Positions 54,680 through 62,961 of a DNA stretch of 64,000 bases are shown here, piece by piece (the stretch's first letter is position 1; every line of letters begins with the position of its first letter). Where the stretch lies: positions 186,001-250,000 of the forward strand of contig JBPRGG010000029.1 of assembly GCA_051418075.1 (NCBI GenBank), in the 5' to 3' direction. This DNA is from JBPRGG01 sp051418075 (GTDB lineage: Bacteria; Bacteroidota; Bacteroidia; Cytophagales; Cyclobacteriaceae). A program made the position numbers and the translations under genes. The notes below the pieces were generated by a model that was not told the origin of the DNA, made no database searches, and saw only the letters and a list, made by a program, of their open reading frames with translations.

Positions 54680-55123
54680 TTAAGCTTCACTTTGAATCTT
54701 ACTTTTATAGGCAATGGCATAAAGTTTCATTTGTTTGATCATGGAGGCTACTCCGTTTGATCGTTGGGAACCTATCACTTTATGCATACCTATTTTCTCA
54801 ATAAAATATAATTGACTATTGATGATACTATTTAGATCCTGTCCTGATAATACCCGGATCAATAGGCTTATTAGGCCTTTGGTAATTTCCGTATTGCTGT
54901 CGGCATTGAAGAAAAGCCTATCTTCTTCCAACCTGGTGATAAGCCAAACCTTTGACTGACAACCTTTTATAATATTATTTTCTACTTTAAACTGGTCATC
55001 CAAAGGAGGTAGTTTATGACCCAACTCCATGATGTAAAAGATCACACTTTCCCTATCATCTCCCAAAATGCTGAATTCTTCTATGATCTCATCCTGTATT
55101 TGATTAATTGATTTTTCTGCCAT
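54680..55123 (-). CDS. sufE: SufE sulfur acceptor protein
   Basis: A 147-residue protein with the SufE core: DDRESVIFYIMELGHKLPPL and the sulfur-accepting Cys55 in IIKGCQSKVWL. It takes persulfide sulfur from SufS and passes it to SufB. Spaced 6 bases from sufS and 11 from the DUF59 gene. Confidence 0.94.
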   Translation of the reverse strand: MAEKSINQIQDEIIEEFSILGDDRESVIFYIMELGHKLPPLDDQFKVENNIIKGCQSKVWLITRLEEDRLFFNADSNTEITKGLISLLIRVLSGQDLNSIINSQLYFIEKIGMHKVIGSQRSNGVASMIKQMKLYAIAYKSKIQSEA

Positions 55124-55129
55124 AATTTT

Positions 55130-56368
55130 CTACTTCATCATTTTAACAATTTTTTCCAAACCTTCCACCAATTGATCGATTTCAGGTTTCGTATTGTAAA
55201 CAGCAAATGAAGCCCTAACAGTTCCTTCCAGTCCATACCGGCTCATCAGGGGCTGTGTACAGTGATGTCCAGTACGTACGGCAACTCCTCTGGCATCCAG
55301 CATCATGCCTACATCAAAAGGATGAATATGATCAAATACGAAAGAAACCACACTCACCTTGCGGGATGCGGTACCAACCAGTCGTAAGCCATTGATGGAT
55401 GATAAGTTTTGATGAGCATATTGCAGCAATTCTGCTTCATGACTGGCAATTTGCTCTTTACCAATTTGGTTGATAAATTCTATGGCCATTTTCAGAGCTA
55501 TACTGTCACCGATATTGGGTGTACCTGCTTCAAATTTAAATGGTATATCATTGTAGGTGGTTTTTTCGAAGCTGACTTCTTTGATCATCTCACCACCACC
55601 TTGGTAGGGAGGCATTTGCTCCAGGATCTTTCTTTTTCCGTACACTATTCCTGTTCCTGTAGGGCCATACATTTTATGACCTGAAAACACCATAAAGTCG
55701 CAATCCATAGCCTGAACATCCAGAGATAAATGGGGAGCAGCCTGGGCTGCATCTATCATTACCACTGCATCATACTCATGGGCCTTTTCAATGATTTCCT
55801 GTACCGGATTAATGGTTCCAAGGGCATTGGAGGCATACACCACTGATACTAGCCTGGTCCTTTCCGACAGAAGTTTTTCAAAAGAATCCCAAATCAATTC
55901 TCCCTGATCATTGACCGGGATTACTTTAAGCTTTGCTTCTTTCTCCTCACAGATCATTTGCCAAGGAACAATATTGGAATGGTGTTCCATGGCAGATATG
56001 ATCACTTCATCTCCTTTTTGCAGGAACTTCCTGCCATAAGAAGAGGCGATCAGGTTGATGCCTTCGGTTGTTCCTTTGGTGAAGATGATTTCTTCACTTT
56101 CTTCAGCATTGATAAATGATTGTACTGTCTGCCGGGTATCTTCAAAAGCTTCTGTAGATCTTTCAGCCAGGGTATGAACTCCCCGGTGGATATTGGAATT
56201 GATCTTCCTGTAATAATCGTTAATGGCATCAATGACGATACGAGGCTTTTGCGTGGTGGCCGCATTATCAAAATAAACCAATGGCCTGCCATTGACTTCC
56301 TGATGGAGGATAGGAAATTCACTTCTTATCTGATCTATATCTAAACCTATGAGAGAACTATGACTCAT
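55130..56368 (-). CDS. sufS: SufS cysteine desulfurase
   Basis: A 412-residue class V aminotransferase-fold enzyme (type II cysteine desulfurase). DNAATTQKPRIVIDA starts the domain, Lys232 in FSGHKMYGPTGTG binds PLP, and Cys370 in VAVRTGHHCTQPLM is the persulfide carrier. It removes sulfur from L-cysteine for iron-sulfur assembly. Its ATG overlaps the sufD stop by one base. Confidence 0.96.
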   Translation of the reverse strand: MSHSSLIGLDIDQIRSEFPILHQEVNGRPLVYFDNAATTQKPRIVIDAINDYYRKINSNIHRGVHTLAERSTEAFEDTRQTVQSFINAEESEEIIFTKGTTEGINLIASSYGRKFLQKGDEVIISAMEHHSNIVPWQMICEEKEAKLKVIPVNDQGELIWDSFEKLLSERTRLVSVVYASNALGTINPVQEIIEKAHEYDAVVMIDAAQAAPHLSLDVQAMDCDFMVFSGHKMYGPTGTGIVYGKRKILEQMPPYQGGGEMIKEVSFEKTTYNDIPFKFEAGTPNIGDSIALKMAIEFINQIGKEQIASHEAELLQYAHQNLSSINGLRLVGTASRKVSVVSFVFDHIHPFDVGMMLDARGVAVRTGHHCTQPLMSRYGLEGTVRASFAVYNTKPEIDQLVEGLEKIVKMMK

Positions 56369-57711
56369 TAATCGAAGGTTAAATCTTTGTGTAAACGATC
56401 CAGGATCTGTTGATTGATGCTTTTCTTCAGACCTTCTATATTGATTTTTTCCAGTATATCATTGACAAAAGCGATCAATAGCATGGCTTTGGCACTATCC
56501 TCATGAATACCTCTTGAACGCAGGTAAAATAATTGCTCCTCGTCAATCTGTCCGGTAGTACATCCATGGGAGCATTTTACATCGTCCGCCCAGATTTCCA
56601 GCTGGGGTTTGGTATAAATATTGGCTTTATCTGTTAAAAGTATATTTTTATTGGACTGAAAAGCATTGGTTTTTTGGGCATCCTGACGGACAAATATTTT
56701 TCCATTAAACACGCCGGTTGATTGATCATGCAACACGCCTTTGTACAATTCATTACTAAAGCTGTTGGGTTTTCTATGGTCCACCATGGTATGATTATCC
56801 ACATGAGATTGATTATGCAACAGGTATAATCCATACATATGGGCTTCACAGTTTTCATCATCCAGTGCTATATTCAGGTTGTTTCTTATCATGGCCCCGC
56901 TTAGGGTAATAGAATAGGCATTTACCAGGGAATACCTCTGCTGATTTATCTGGGTAGTACCTACATGATAAGAAGCATCACTTTCAGTCTGGATCTTATA
57001 ATAATCCATTTTTGCATTTTCATCCACCAAAATTTCAGTTACTTCATTACTGAAGCTCTTTTGGTTTCCTGTCGTTTGAAAGGATTCGATTACCTGTACC
57101 TGGCTGTTAGTGCCTACTATGATCAGGTTGCGGGGATGAATCACAGGAACCTCCTTCCTGTTATCTGTGATATAGTAAAGTACCACCGGTTTTTCAACCA
57201 CGGTATTATTTTTAACTTTGATAAAAATCCCCTGGTCAGCAAAAGCGGTATTCAGTGCTACAAAAGGATCACTTTCTATTGTTGCCTGCTGCCCCAGATA
57301 TTTGAGTACATCTTCAGGATATTTTTGAGTGGCTTGTTTTAGACCGGCAATTATATAGTCCTTATGATCCTGGATATCCGATAATTCCGGCATGAAAATA
57401 CCATTCACAAATACTGCCCGGGTAGCATCAAGGCTCCTATAGATCATTTTTTCCAGATCGGCACTTTCAAACGCTGGTTTTTCCGGCTGAAACCTGAAAT
57501 CAAAATTTTTCTCGAATGCTTTACCCAGGTGGGTGTATTTATATTCCTCATGCTTTAAACCGGGAAATCCCTGGTCTTGAAATACATTTAAGGCTTTTTT
57601 CCTGAGCTGGTGTAAATCAGACTGGCTGCTGCCATTCAGGTACTTTTCAAATTCACGGAAAACAACCTGAACATCTTCTTTAACATCTAGCTTTTCAGTA
57701 GCTTGATTCAT
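56368..57711 (-). CDS. sufD: SufD scaffold subunit
   Basis: A 447-residue protein. The SufBD core beta-helix is in the C-terminal half, with DDENCEAHMYGLYLLHNQSHVDNHT and CSHGCTTGQIDEEQLFYLRSRGI typical of SufD. It pairs with SufB and SufC in the assembly scaffold. It is between sufC (37-base gap) and sufS (1-base overlap). Confidence 0.94.
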   Translation of the reverse strand: MNQATEKLDVKEDVQVVFREFEKYLNGSSQSDLHQLRKKALNVFQDQGFPGLKHEEYKYTHLGKAFEKNFDFRFQPEKPAFESADLEKMIYRSLDATRAVFVNGIFMPELSDIQDHKDYIIAGLKQATQKYPEDVLKYLGQQATIESDPFVALNTAFADQGIFIKVKNNTVVEKPVVLYYITDNRKEVPVIHPRNLIIVGTNSQVQVIESFQTTGNQKSFSNEVTEILVDENAKMDYYKIQTESDASYHVGTTQINQQRYSLVNAYSITLSGAMIRNNLNIALDDENCEAHMYGLYLLHNQSHVDNHTMVDHRKPNSFSNELYKGVLHDQSTGVFNGKIFVRQDAQKTNAFQSNKNILLTDKANIYTKPQLEIWADDVKCSHGCTTGQIDEEQLFYLRSRGIHEDSAKAMLLIAFVNDILEKINIEGLKKSINQQILDRLHKDLTFD

Positions 57712-57748
57712 ATATTTTTTATAATATTATATCCTTGAATAATTGAAC

Positions 57749-58510
57749 TTAAGATACGGAGGCCTGGATTTCTTCTTTGATCCAATCGTAACCTTTCTCC
57801 TCTAACTCCAGGGCCAGTTCTTTACTACCTGATTTTACAATCCTGCCATTATAAAGCACATGCACAAAGTCAGGAATGATGTATTGTAATAATCTTTGAT
57901 AGTGCGTTACCACAATGGTAGCAGTATCAGCTCTTCTCAACTTATTCACGCCATTGGCAACTATTTTAAGGGCATCTATATCAAGACCCGAGTCTGTTTC
58001 ATCCAGAATTGAAAGGGTTGGTTCCAGAACGGCCATCTGAAATATTTCATTTCGTTTTTTCTCTCCTCCGGAAAATCCTTCATTTAAGGGCCGGCTAAGT
58101 AAGGATTGGTCAATATCTACCAGCTTCATCTTGTCTCTCAAATGAGAAAGGAATTTCACTGAATCCAGGGGTTCCATCTGGCGGTATTCCCTGATTTGAT
58201 TCAGAGCAGTTCTGAGAAAATTGGTGGAACTAACTCCTGGAATTTCCACTGGGTACTGGAATGCCAGGAATACACCTTCACGGGCTCTTTCTTCAGGTGC
58301 CATTTCCAAAAGGTCTTTTCCATGAAAATCAACGGACCCCTCCAGAACTTCAAACTCTTCCCTGCCGGCCAGTACAGAAGCTAATGTACTTTTACCGGAT
58401 CCATTCGGCCCCATTATGGCATGTATTTCCCCCGGATTAACTTCCAGGTTAATTCCTTTTAAAATTTCCTTACCGTCAATAGCGGCTTTTAAATTTTTAA
58501 TCTTTAGCAT
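57749..58510 (-). CDS. sufC: SufC ATPase
   Basis: A 253-residue ABC ATPase. Walker A is GPNGSGKST (about residues 34-42), the signature is GFSGGEKKRNEIFQM, and the Walker B region ILDETDSGLD shows the Asp/Glu pair typical of SufC. It drives conformational change in SufBCD in the cytoplasm. Follows sufB by 32 bases. Confidence 0.96.
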   Translation of the reverse strand: MLKIKNLKAAIDGKEILKGINLEVNPGEIHAIMGPNGSGKSTLASVLAGREEFEVLEGSVDFHGKDLLEMAPEERAREGVFLAFQYPVEIPGVSSTNFLRTALNQIREYRQMEPLDSVKFLSHLRDKMKLVDIDQSLLSRPLNEGFSGGEKKRNEIFQMAVLEPTLSILDETDSGLDIDALKIVANGVNKLRRADTATIVVTHYQRLLQYIIPDFVHVLYNGRIVKSGSKELALELEEKGYDWIKEEIQASVS

Positions 58511-58542
58511 TTTTTAATCCTGATTGATATTTTTAAAAATAA

Positions 58543-59988
58543 TTAACCTACACTTCCTTCAAGCGTGAGTGCCAGCAGTTTTTGCGCTTCCACTGCAAAT
58601 TCCATGGGTAGCTTATTCAGTACCTCCTTGGCATATCCATTTACAATCAAAGCCACGGCATCCTCTGTATCAATACCTCGCTGATTACAATAGAAGATCT
58701 GATCCTCTCCAATCTTGGAAGTGGTCGCTTCATGCTCGACTTTGGCAGATTTATTATTGATTTCTATATAGGGAAATGTATGAGCTCCACATTTATCTCC
58801 CATTAATAATGAATCACATTGGGAGAAATTACGGGAATTTTCTGCCCGTTTCATGACCTTTACTAATCCACGATAACTGTTCTGGCTTTTTCCGGCTGAA
58901 ATACCTTTGGAAACGATCCTGCTTTTGGTATTCTTACCGATGTGGATCATTTTGGTACCTGTATCAGCCTGCTGATAATTATTTGTAACAGCCACTGAAT
59001 AAAACTCTCCGATAGAATGATCACCTTTTAAAACACAACTGGGATATTTCCAGGTAATGGCTGACCCTGTCTCCACCTGAGTCCATGAAATTTTTGAATG
59101 ATCTCCAGCACATAAACCCCGTTTGGTTACAAAGTTATAAACCCCACCTTTCCCTTCCTTGTTGCCAGGATACCAATTCTGTACGGTGGAATATTTAACT
59201 TCAGCATCTTTGGCGGCATAGATTTCTACCACTGCTGCATGCAACTGATTTTCATCTCTCATGGGAGCAGTACAGCCTTCCAGATAACTTACGTATGAGC
59301 CTTCTTCTGCCACGATCAGCGTTCTTTCAAACTGGCCGGTATTGGCAGCATTAATCCGGAAATAAGTAGAAAGTTCCATAGGACAACGCACACCCTTGGG
59401 TATATAACAAAAAGACCCATCGCTGAATACAGCAGAATTGAGGGCAGCAAAATAATTATCATTTATAGGCACCACGGAACCAAGGTACTTTTTAATCAAT
59501 TCCGGGTGTTCCTGCACTGCTTCACTAAATGAACAAAAGACAATTCCCAATTCTCCCAGCGTCTTTTTGAAGGTGGTAGCAACAGATACACTATCCATTA
59601 CCGCATCTACTGCTACTCCGGTAAGACGTTTTTGTTCGGCCAGAGATATGCCCAGTTTTTCAAAAGTTTCTATTAATTCAGGGTCAACTTCATCCAGGCT
59701 GTTAAGTTTAGCCTTTTGTTTGGGAGCTGAATAATAAATGATATCCTGATAATCTATTTCAGGATATTTAACATTAGGCCATTGAGGTTCCTTTAGTTCC
59801 AGCCAGCGGCGGTAAGCTTTCAGTCTCCATTCAAGTAACCACTCCGGTTCATTTTTTTTGGCTGAAATAAACCTGACAATATCTTCATTTAACCCTTTGG
59901 GCGCGGCATCCGCTTCAATTTTTGTCTCAAACCCATACTTGTATTCCGATTGGGTGAATTCCTCTAAAATCCGGCTGTCTGAACTCAT
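58543..59988 (-). CDS. sufB: SufB scaffold subunit
   Basis: A 481-residue protein, the normal size. GVRCPMELSTYFRIN, FERTLIVAEEGSYVSYLEGCTAP, GDKCGAHTFPYIEINN and HEATTSKIGEDQIFYCNQRG are the conserved SufB stretches, including the cysteines and His/Glu that hold the nascent cluster. First gene of sufB-C-D-S-E, DUF59, bacilliredoxin. A TTAGA/TCTAA inverted repeat lies just upstream. Confidence 0.96.
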   Translation of the reverse strand: MSSDSRILEEFTQSEYKYGFETKIEADAAPKGLNEDIVRFISAKKNEPEWLLEWRLKAYRRWLELKEPQWPNVKYPEIDYQDIIYYSAPKQKAKLNSLDEVDPELIETFEKLGISLAEQKRLTGVAVDAVMDSVSVATTFKKTLGELGIVFCSFSEAVQEHPELIKKYLGSVVPINDNYFAALNSAVFSDGSFCYIPKGVRCPMELSTYFRINAANTGQFERTLIVAEEGSYVSYLEGCTAPMRDENQLHAAVVEIYAAKDAEVKYSTVQNWYPGNKEGKGGVYNFVTKRGLCAGDHSKISWTQVETGSAITWKYPSCVLKGDHSIGEFYSVAVTNNYQQADTGTKMIHIGKNTKSRIVSKGISAGKSQNSYRGLVKVMKRAENSRNFSQCDSLLMGDKCGAHTFPYIEINNKSAKVEHEATTSKIGEDQIFYCNQRGIDTEDAVALIVNGYAKEVLNKLPMEFAVEAQKLLALTLEGSVG

Positions 59989-60005
59989 ATATACATTATT
60001 TATTT

Positions 60006-60020
60006 AGACTAATTCTAATT
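60006..60020 (-). promoter_or_regulatory. TTAGA-N5-TCTAA box before sufB
   Basis: A 15-base inverted repeat, 18-32 bases upstream of the sufB ATG. Its form recalls iron-responsive (Fur-like) boxes of AT-rich genomes; a metal or Fe-S regulator site is plausible but not proven by sequence alone. Confidence 0.4.
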
Positions 60021-60280
60021 AAGAAAAAACAACATCACTACAACATAAAATCAGTTATAAATGTTTCATATCACTTTAGATTATCCAGGTAATTATTTGG
60101 AAGTAACAAAATCAAGGGAAAACAAGCAGGTTTTTTTCACTTGTTTATAAAATAATAACCCAACAAACCTTTATAATATATTAAAGATTTGTCAGGTTTA
60201 ATGCTGCAAATGTAGCTTTTTTTTAGGTATTGCCCAATATGATCAACAATAACTTTTCATAAGGGGAAAACCAGGAAAAT

Positions 60281-60748
60281 TTATTTGTCAAACTGGATAT
60301 GACGGTTCAGGCTTTCTTCCAGGGAAATGATGGTTTCGGTACGTTCTATTCCCTCTATGGTTTGGATCTTATCATGCAAAACATCTTTCAAATGCTTGGT
60401 ATCCTTGCAATGCATCTTCACGAAGATATTGTAATTACCGGTAGTGTAATGGATCTTAACGATTTCGGCAATGGTTTCCAGGTGTTTGATCACCTCATCA
60501 TAGAGCGAACTTTTTTCCAGGTATATACCCAGAAAAGCAGTAATATCATAACCCATTTTGGTGTAATCCATATTGAGGGTTGTACCTCTGACGATGCCCA
60601 TTTCTTCCATTTTCCTCATACGAACATGCACAGTACCGCCTGAAACAAATACTTTTTTGGCGACTTCCGTATAAGGCATTTTGGCATCCTCTGCCAATAA
60701 GGAAAGAATTTTCAGATCAACGTTATCTATGTCGTAATTCTTGTTCAT
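60281..60748 (-). CDS. Lrp/AsnC-family transcriptional regulator
   Basis: A 155-residue protein: N-terminal helix-turn-helix (VDLKILSLLAEDAKMPYTEVAKKVFVSGGTVHVRMRKM, about 8-50) and C-terminal RAM ligand-binding domain (AFLGIYLEKSSL to the end). Lrp-type proteins form octamers and respond to amino acids. It diverges from the fadD-like gene, and both share a regulatory region with inverted repeats. Confidence 0.93.
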   Translation of the reverse strand: MNKNYDIDNVDLKILSLLAEDAKMPYTEVAKKVFVSGGTVHVRMRKMEEMGIVRGTTLNMDYTKMGYDITAFLGIYLEKSSLYDEVIKHLETIAEIVKIHYTTGNYNIFVKMHCKDTKHLKDVLHDKIQTIEGIERTETIISLEESLNRHIQFDK

Positions 60749-60787
60749 GATTTATTTTGTAATTATGATATTTCTAATATATGCTTG

Positions 60788-60817
60788 CAAATGTATAAAA
60801 AACTTAATCAATTCAAA
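60788..60817 (-). promoter_or_regulatory. Promoter of the Lrp-type regulator gene
   Basis: On the minus strand TTTG (60817-60814), an 18-base spacer and TACATTTG (60795-60788) fit the Bacteroidota promoter; the leader would be about 35 bases. Confidence 0.5.
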
Positions 60818-60944
60818 AAAAAATATGCTTAATTTAAATATAATTTGAATTTTTTATTAATCGACCAAAAATACTGTTTCAGGTTTGTGATCTTGCTGGT
60901 AATGAAGTTGTATCCTGGCTAAATTATTGTCAAATAATTGTTTG

Positions 60945-60966
60945 ATTTTCAATGTAAATTGAAAAT
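60945..60966. promoter_or_regulatory. Inverted repeat ATTTTCAAT-gtaa-ATTGAAAAT
   Basis: A perfect 9-base inverted repeat in the middle of the divergent region, possibly an Lrp-type or other operator. Confidence 0.38.
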
Positions 60967-61149
60967 ATTGTAAAATGATAGCATCATTTCTCCTGTATTT
61001 TCCGTAGTAAATATAATTTTTTTATTTGAATATTGCTGATTTTGTCAAGATAAAATAGGAATAAAATAGAAAAAATCCAAACAATTAGGTTTATTTACAG
61101 ATTATTTTGCAAATAATTTTGACAAATCGTAATAAATTTTAATTTTTGA

Positions 61150-61175
61150 AATCAACTTTTTTCCCAAAGTTGATT
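61150..61175 (+). promoter_or_regulatory. Perfect inverted repeat directly before fadD
   Basis: AATCAACTTT (61150-61159) and AAAGTTGATT (61166-61175) form a 10-base perfect inverted repeat with a 6-base centre, ending 14 bases before the fadD ATG. It could be a repressor site (TetR/FadR-like) or an RNA hairpin that hides the translation start. Confidence 0.5.
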
Positions 61176-61189
61176 AAACAGATAAAAAT

Positions 61190-62866
61190 ATGGCGTTAAA
61201 AAACTACAAATGGTATGATAATTACCCGATCGGGGTCAATAAAGAAATTGATCCGGACAAATATAGCTCGGTAGTAGATCTGCTTAACGAAAGCTTCGAA
61301 AAGTATAGTGATTTACCGGCTTATGACAGCTTTGGTGTTTCAATCACCTATAAGCAGCTGGATAAGTTGTCTTTAGATTTTGCTTCTTTTTTGCAAAATG
61401 AGGTTGGTTTAAAAAAAGGTGATCGTCTCGCTATTCAAATGCCTAATTTATTGCAATACCCCATTGCCATGTTTGGGGCGCTCAGAGCTGGTTTAATTGT
61501 AGTAAATACCAATCCCTTGTATACTCCACGAGAAATGGAGCATCAGCTTAAAGATGCCGGAGTCAAAGCCATTGTAATATTGGCTAATTTTGCCTCCAAC
61601 CTGGAAAAGATCCTGAAAAAAACGGATATTGAACAGGTGGTTATTACAGAGATCGGGGATATGCTGGGCTGGGTGAAAAAACCTATTGTGAATTTTGTGG
61701 TAAAAAATGTTAAAAAAATGGTTCCTCCTTACCACCTGGAAGGAACCATCAGCTTCAACCAGGCTTTGAAGAAAGGTAAAGCTTCGAAATTTATTAAGTG
61801 TAAAACAGAAAGTAAAGACATTGCTTTCCTGCAGTACACTGGTGGTACTACCGGGGTTGCTAAGGGTGCCATGCTCACCCATAGAAACCTGATAGCCAAT
61901 ATGTTGCAAAATATGGAGTGGATGAAACCAAAGCTGTTGGAAAGAGAAGAGATCGTGATTACGGCGCTGCCACTCTATCATATATTTGCCCTTACTGTAA
62001 ACTGTCTTACCTTTTTAAAGATGGGAGCCCGTAATGTACTGATCACCAATCCCAGAGATATGCCGGCCTTCCTGAAAGAACTTAAAAAGTATAAATTCAC
62101 AGTTTTTACCGGTGTAAACACCCTTTTCAATGGACTGCTGAATCGACCTGAGTTTGCAAAACTTGACTTTTCCAATTTTAAAATAGCTGTTGGCGGAGGG
62201 ATGGCTGTCCAAAAAGTGGTGGCGGAAAAATGGCAGGAGGTTACTGGTACCACCCTGGCTGAAGGTTATGGATTAACAGAGACCTCACCGGTATTGTCAT
62301 GTAACCCAATAGATGGTAACGAAAAAATTGGAACCATTGGTTTACCTTTTCCCAATACGGATATTGCTATTATGGATGATGAAGGTAATGAATTGCCTGA
62401 AGGACAGGATGGTGAAATATGTGCAAAAGGTCCTCAGGTGATGCCAGGATACTGGAATAATGAAGCAGAAACCGACATGGTTTTTAGAAATGGCTGGTTT
62501 AAGACAGGAGATATTGGGCGATTTGATAAAGATGGTTATTTGAAGATCGTAGACAGGAAGAAAGAAATGATCAATGTATCAGGATTTAATGTTTATCCCA
62601 ACGAGATTGAAAATATTGTGGCAGCTCACCCAAAAGTGTTGGAAGTGGGTGCAGTAGGGGTGCCTGATCACCGTTCCAATGAGGTGGTGAAGATCTTTGT
62701 GGTAAAAAAAGACCCCTCCTTAACCCAGGAAGAATTACTGGCTTACTGCCGGGAAAATCTTACCCCTTATAAAGTGCCCAAACAAATTGAATTCAAAGAA
62801 GCATTGCCCAAATCCAATATTGGAAAAATTCTGAGAAGGTTATTAGTGGAAGAAGAAGTAGTCTGA
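61190..62866 (+). CDS. fadD: Long-chain fatty acid-CoA ligase (FadD-like)
   Basis: A 558-residue AMP-binding enzyme. The P-loop YTGGTTGVAKG begins at Tyr216, TLAEGYGLTETSPV is the A5 motif, GWFKTGDIGRFDKDGYLKIVDRKKEMI carries the hinge, and PKSNIGKILRR holds the C-terminal catalytic Lys. It activates fatty acids to acyl-CoA for beta-oxidation or lipid synthesis. The exact chain length is not visible. The upstream inverted repeat suggests control of its own. Confidence 0.92.
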   Translation: MALKNYKWYDNYPIGVNKEIDPDKYSSVVDLLNESFEKYSDLPAYDSFGVSITYKQLDKLSLDFASFLQNEVGLKKGDRLAIQMPNLLQYPIAMFGALRAGLIVVNTNPLYTPREMEHQLKDAGVKAIVILANFASNLEKILKKTDIEQVVITEIGDMLGWVKKPIVNFVVKNVKKMVPPYHLEGTISFNQALKKGKASKFIKCKTESKDIAFLQYTGGTTGVAKGAMLTHRNLIANMLQNMEWMKPKLLEREEIVITALPLYHIFALTVNCLTFLKMGARNVLITNPRDMPAFLKELKKYKFTVFTGVNTLFNGLLNRPEFAKLDFSNFKIAVGGGMAVQKVVAEKWQEVTGTTLAEGYGLTETSPVLSCNPIDGNEKIGTIGLPFPNTDIAIMDDEGNELPEGQDGEICAKGPQVMPGYWNNEAETDMVFRNGWFKTGDIGRFDKDGYLKIVDRKKEMINVSGFNVYPNEIENIVAAHPKVLEVGAVGVPDHRSNEVVKIFVVKKDPSLTQEELLAYCRENLTPYKVPKQIEFKEALPKSNIGKILRRLLVEEEVV

Positions 62867-62905
62867 TCCTGAAGAAAAGCTCAAATACTTCTTAGCGATT
62901 AAAAA

Positions 62906-62940
62906 AAGAGGAACGTTCAGGAAACTTCCTCTTCTTTAAT
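62906..62940 (+). terminator. Convergent terminator between fadD and the esterase gene
   Basis: AAGAGGAA (62906-62913) pairs with TTCCTCTT (62926-62933), extended inward by GTT/AAC after a bulged C; A-rich before and T-rich after, so it may serve both genes. Confidence 0.8.
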
Positions 62941-62961
62941 TTTATATCAACAAATTTCCTG

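Larger units (their letters stand above)
60749..61189. other. Divergent regulatory region between Lrp-type gene and fadD
   Basis: A 441-base, very AT-rich region without genes. It holds a promoter toward the regulator (60788-60817) and two perfect inverted repeats (60945-60966 and 61150-61175). TAATTTTG at 61114-61121 is a possible -7 element toward fadD without a clear -33. Confidence 0.6.
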
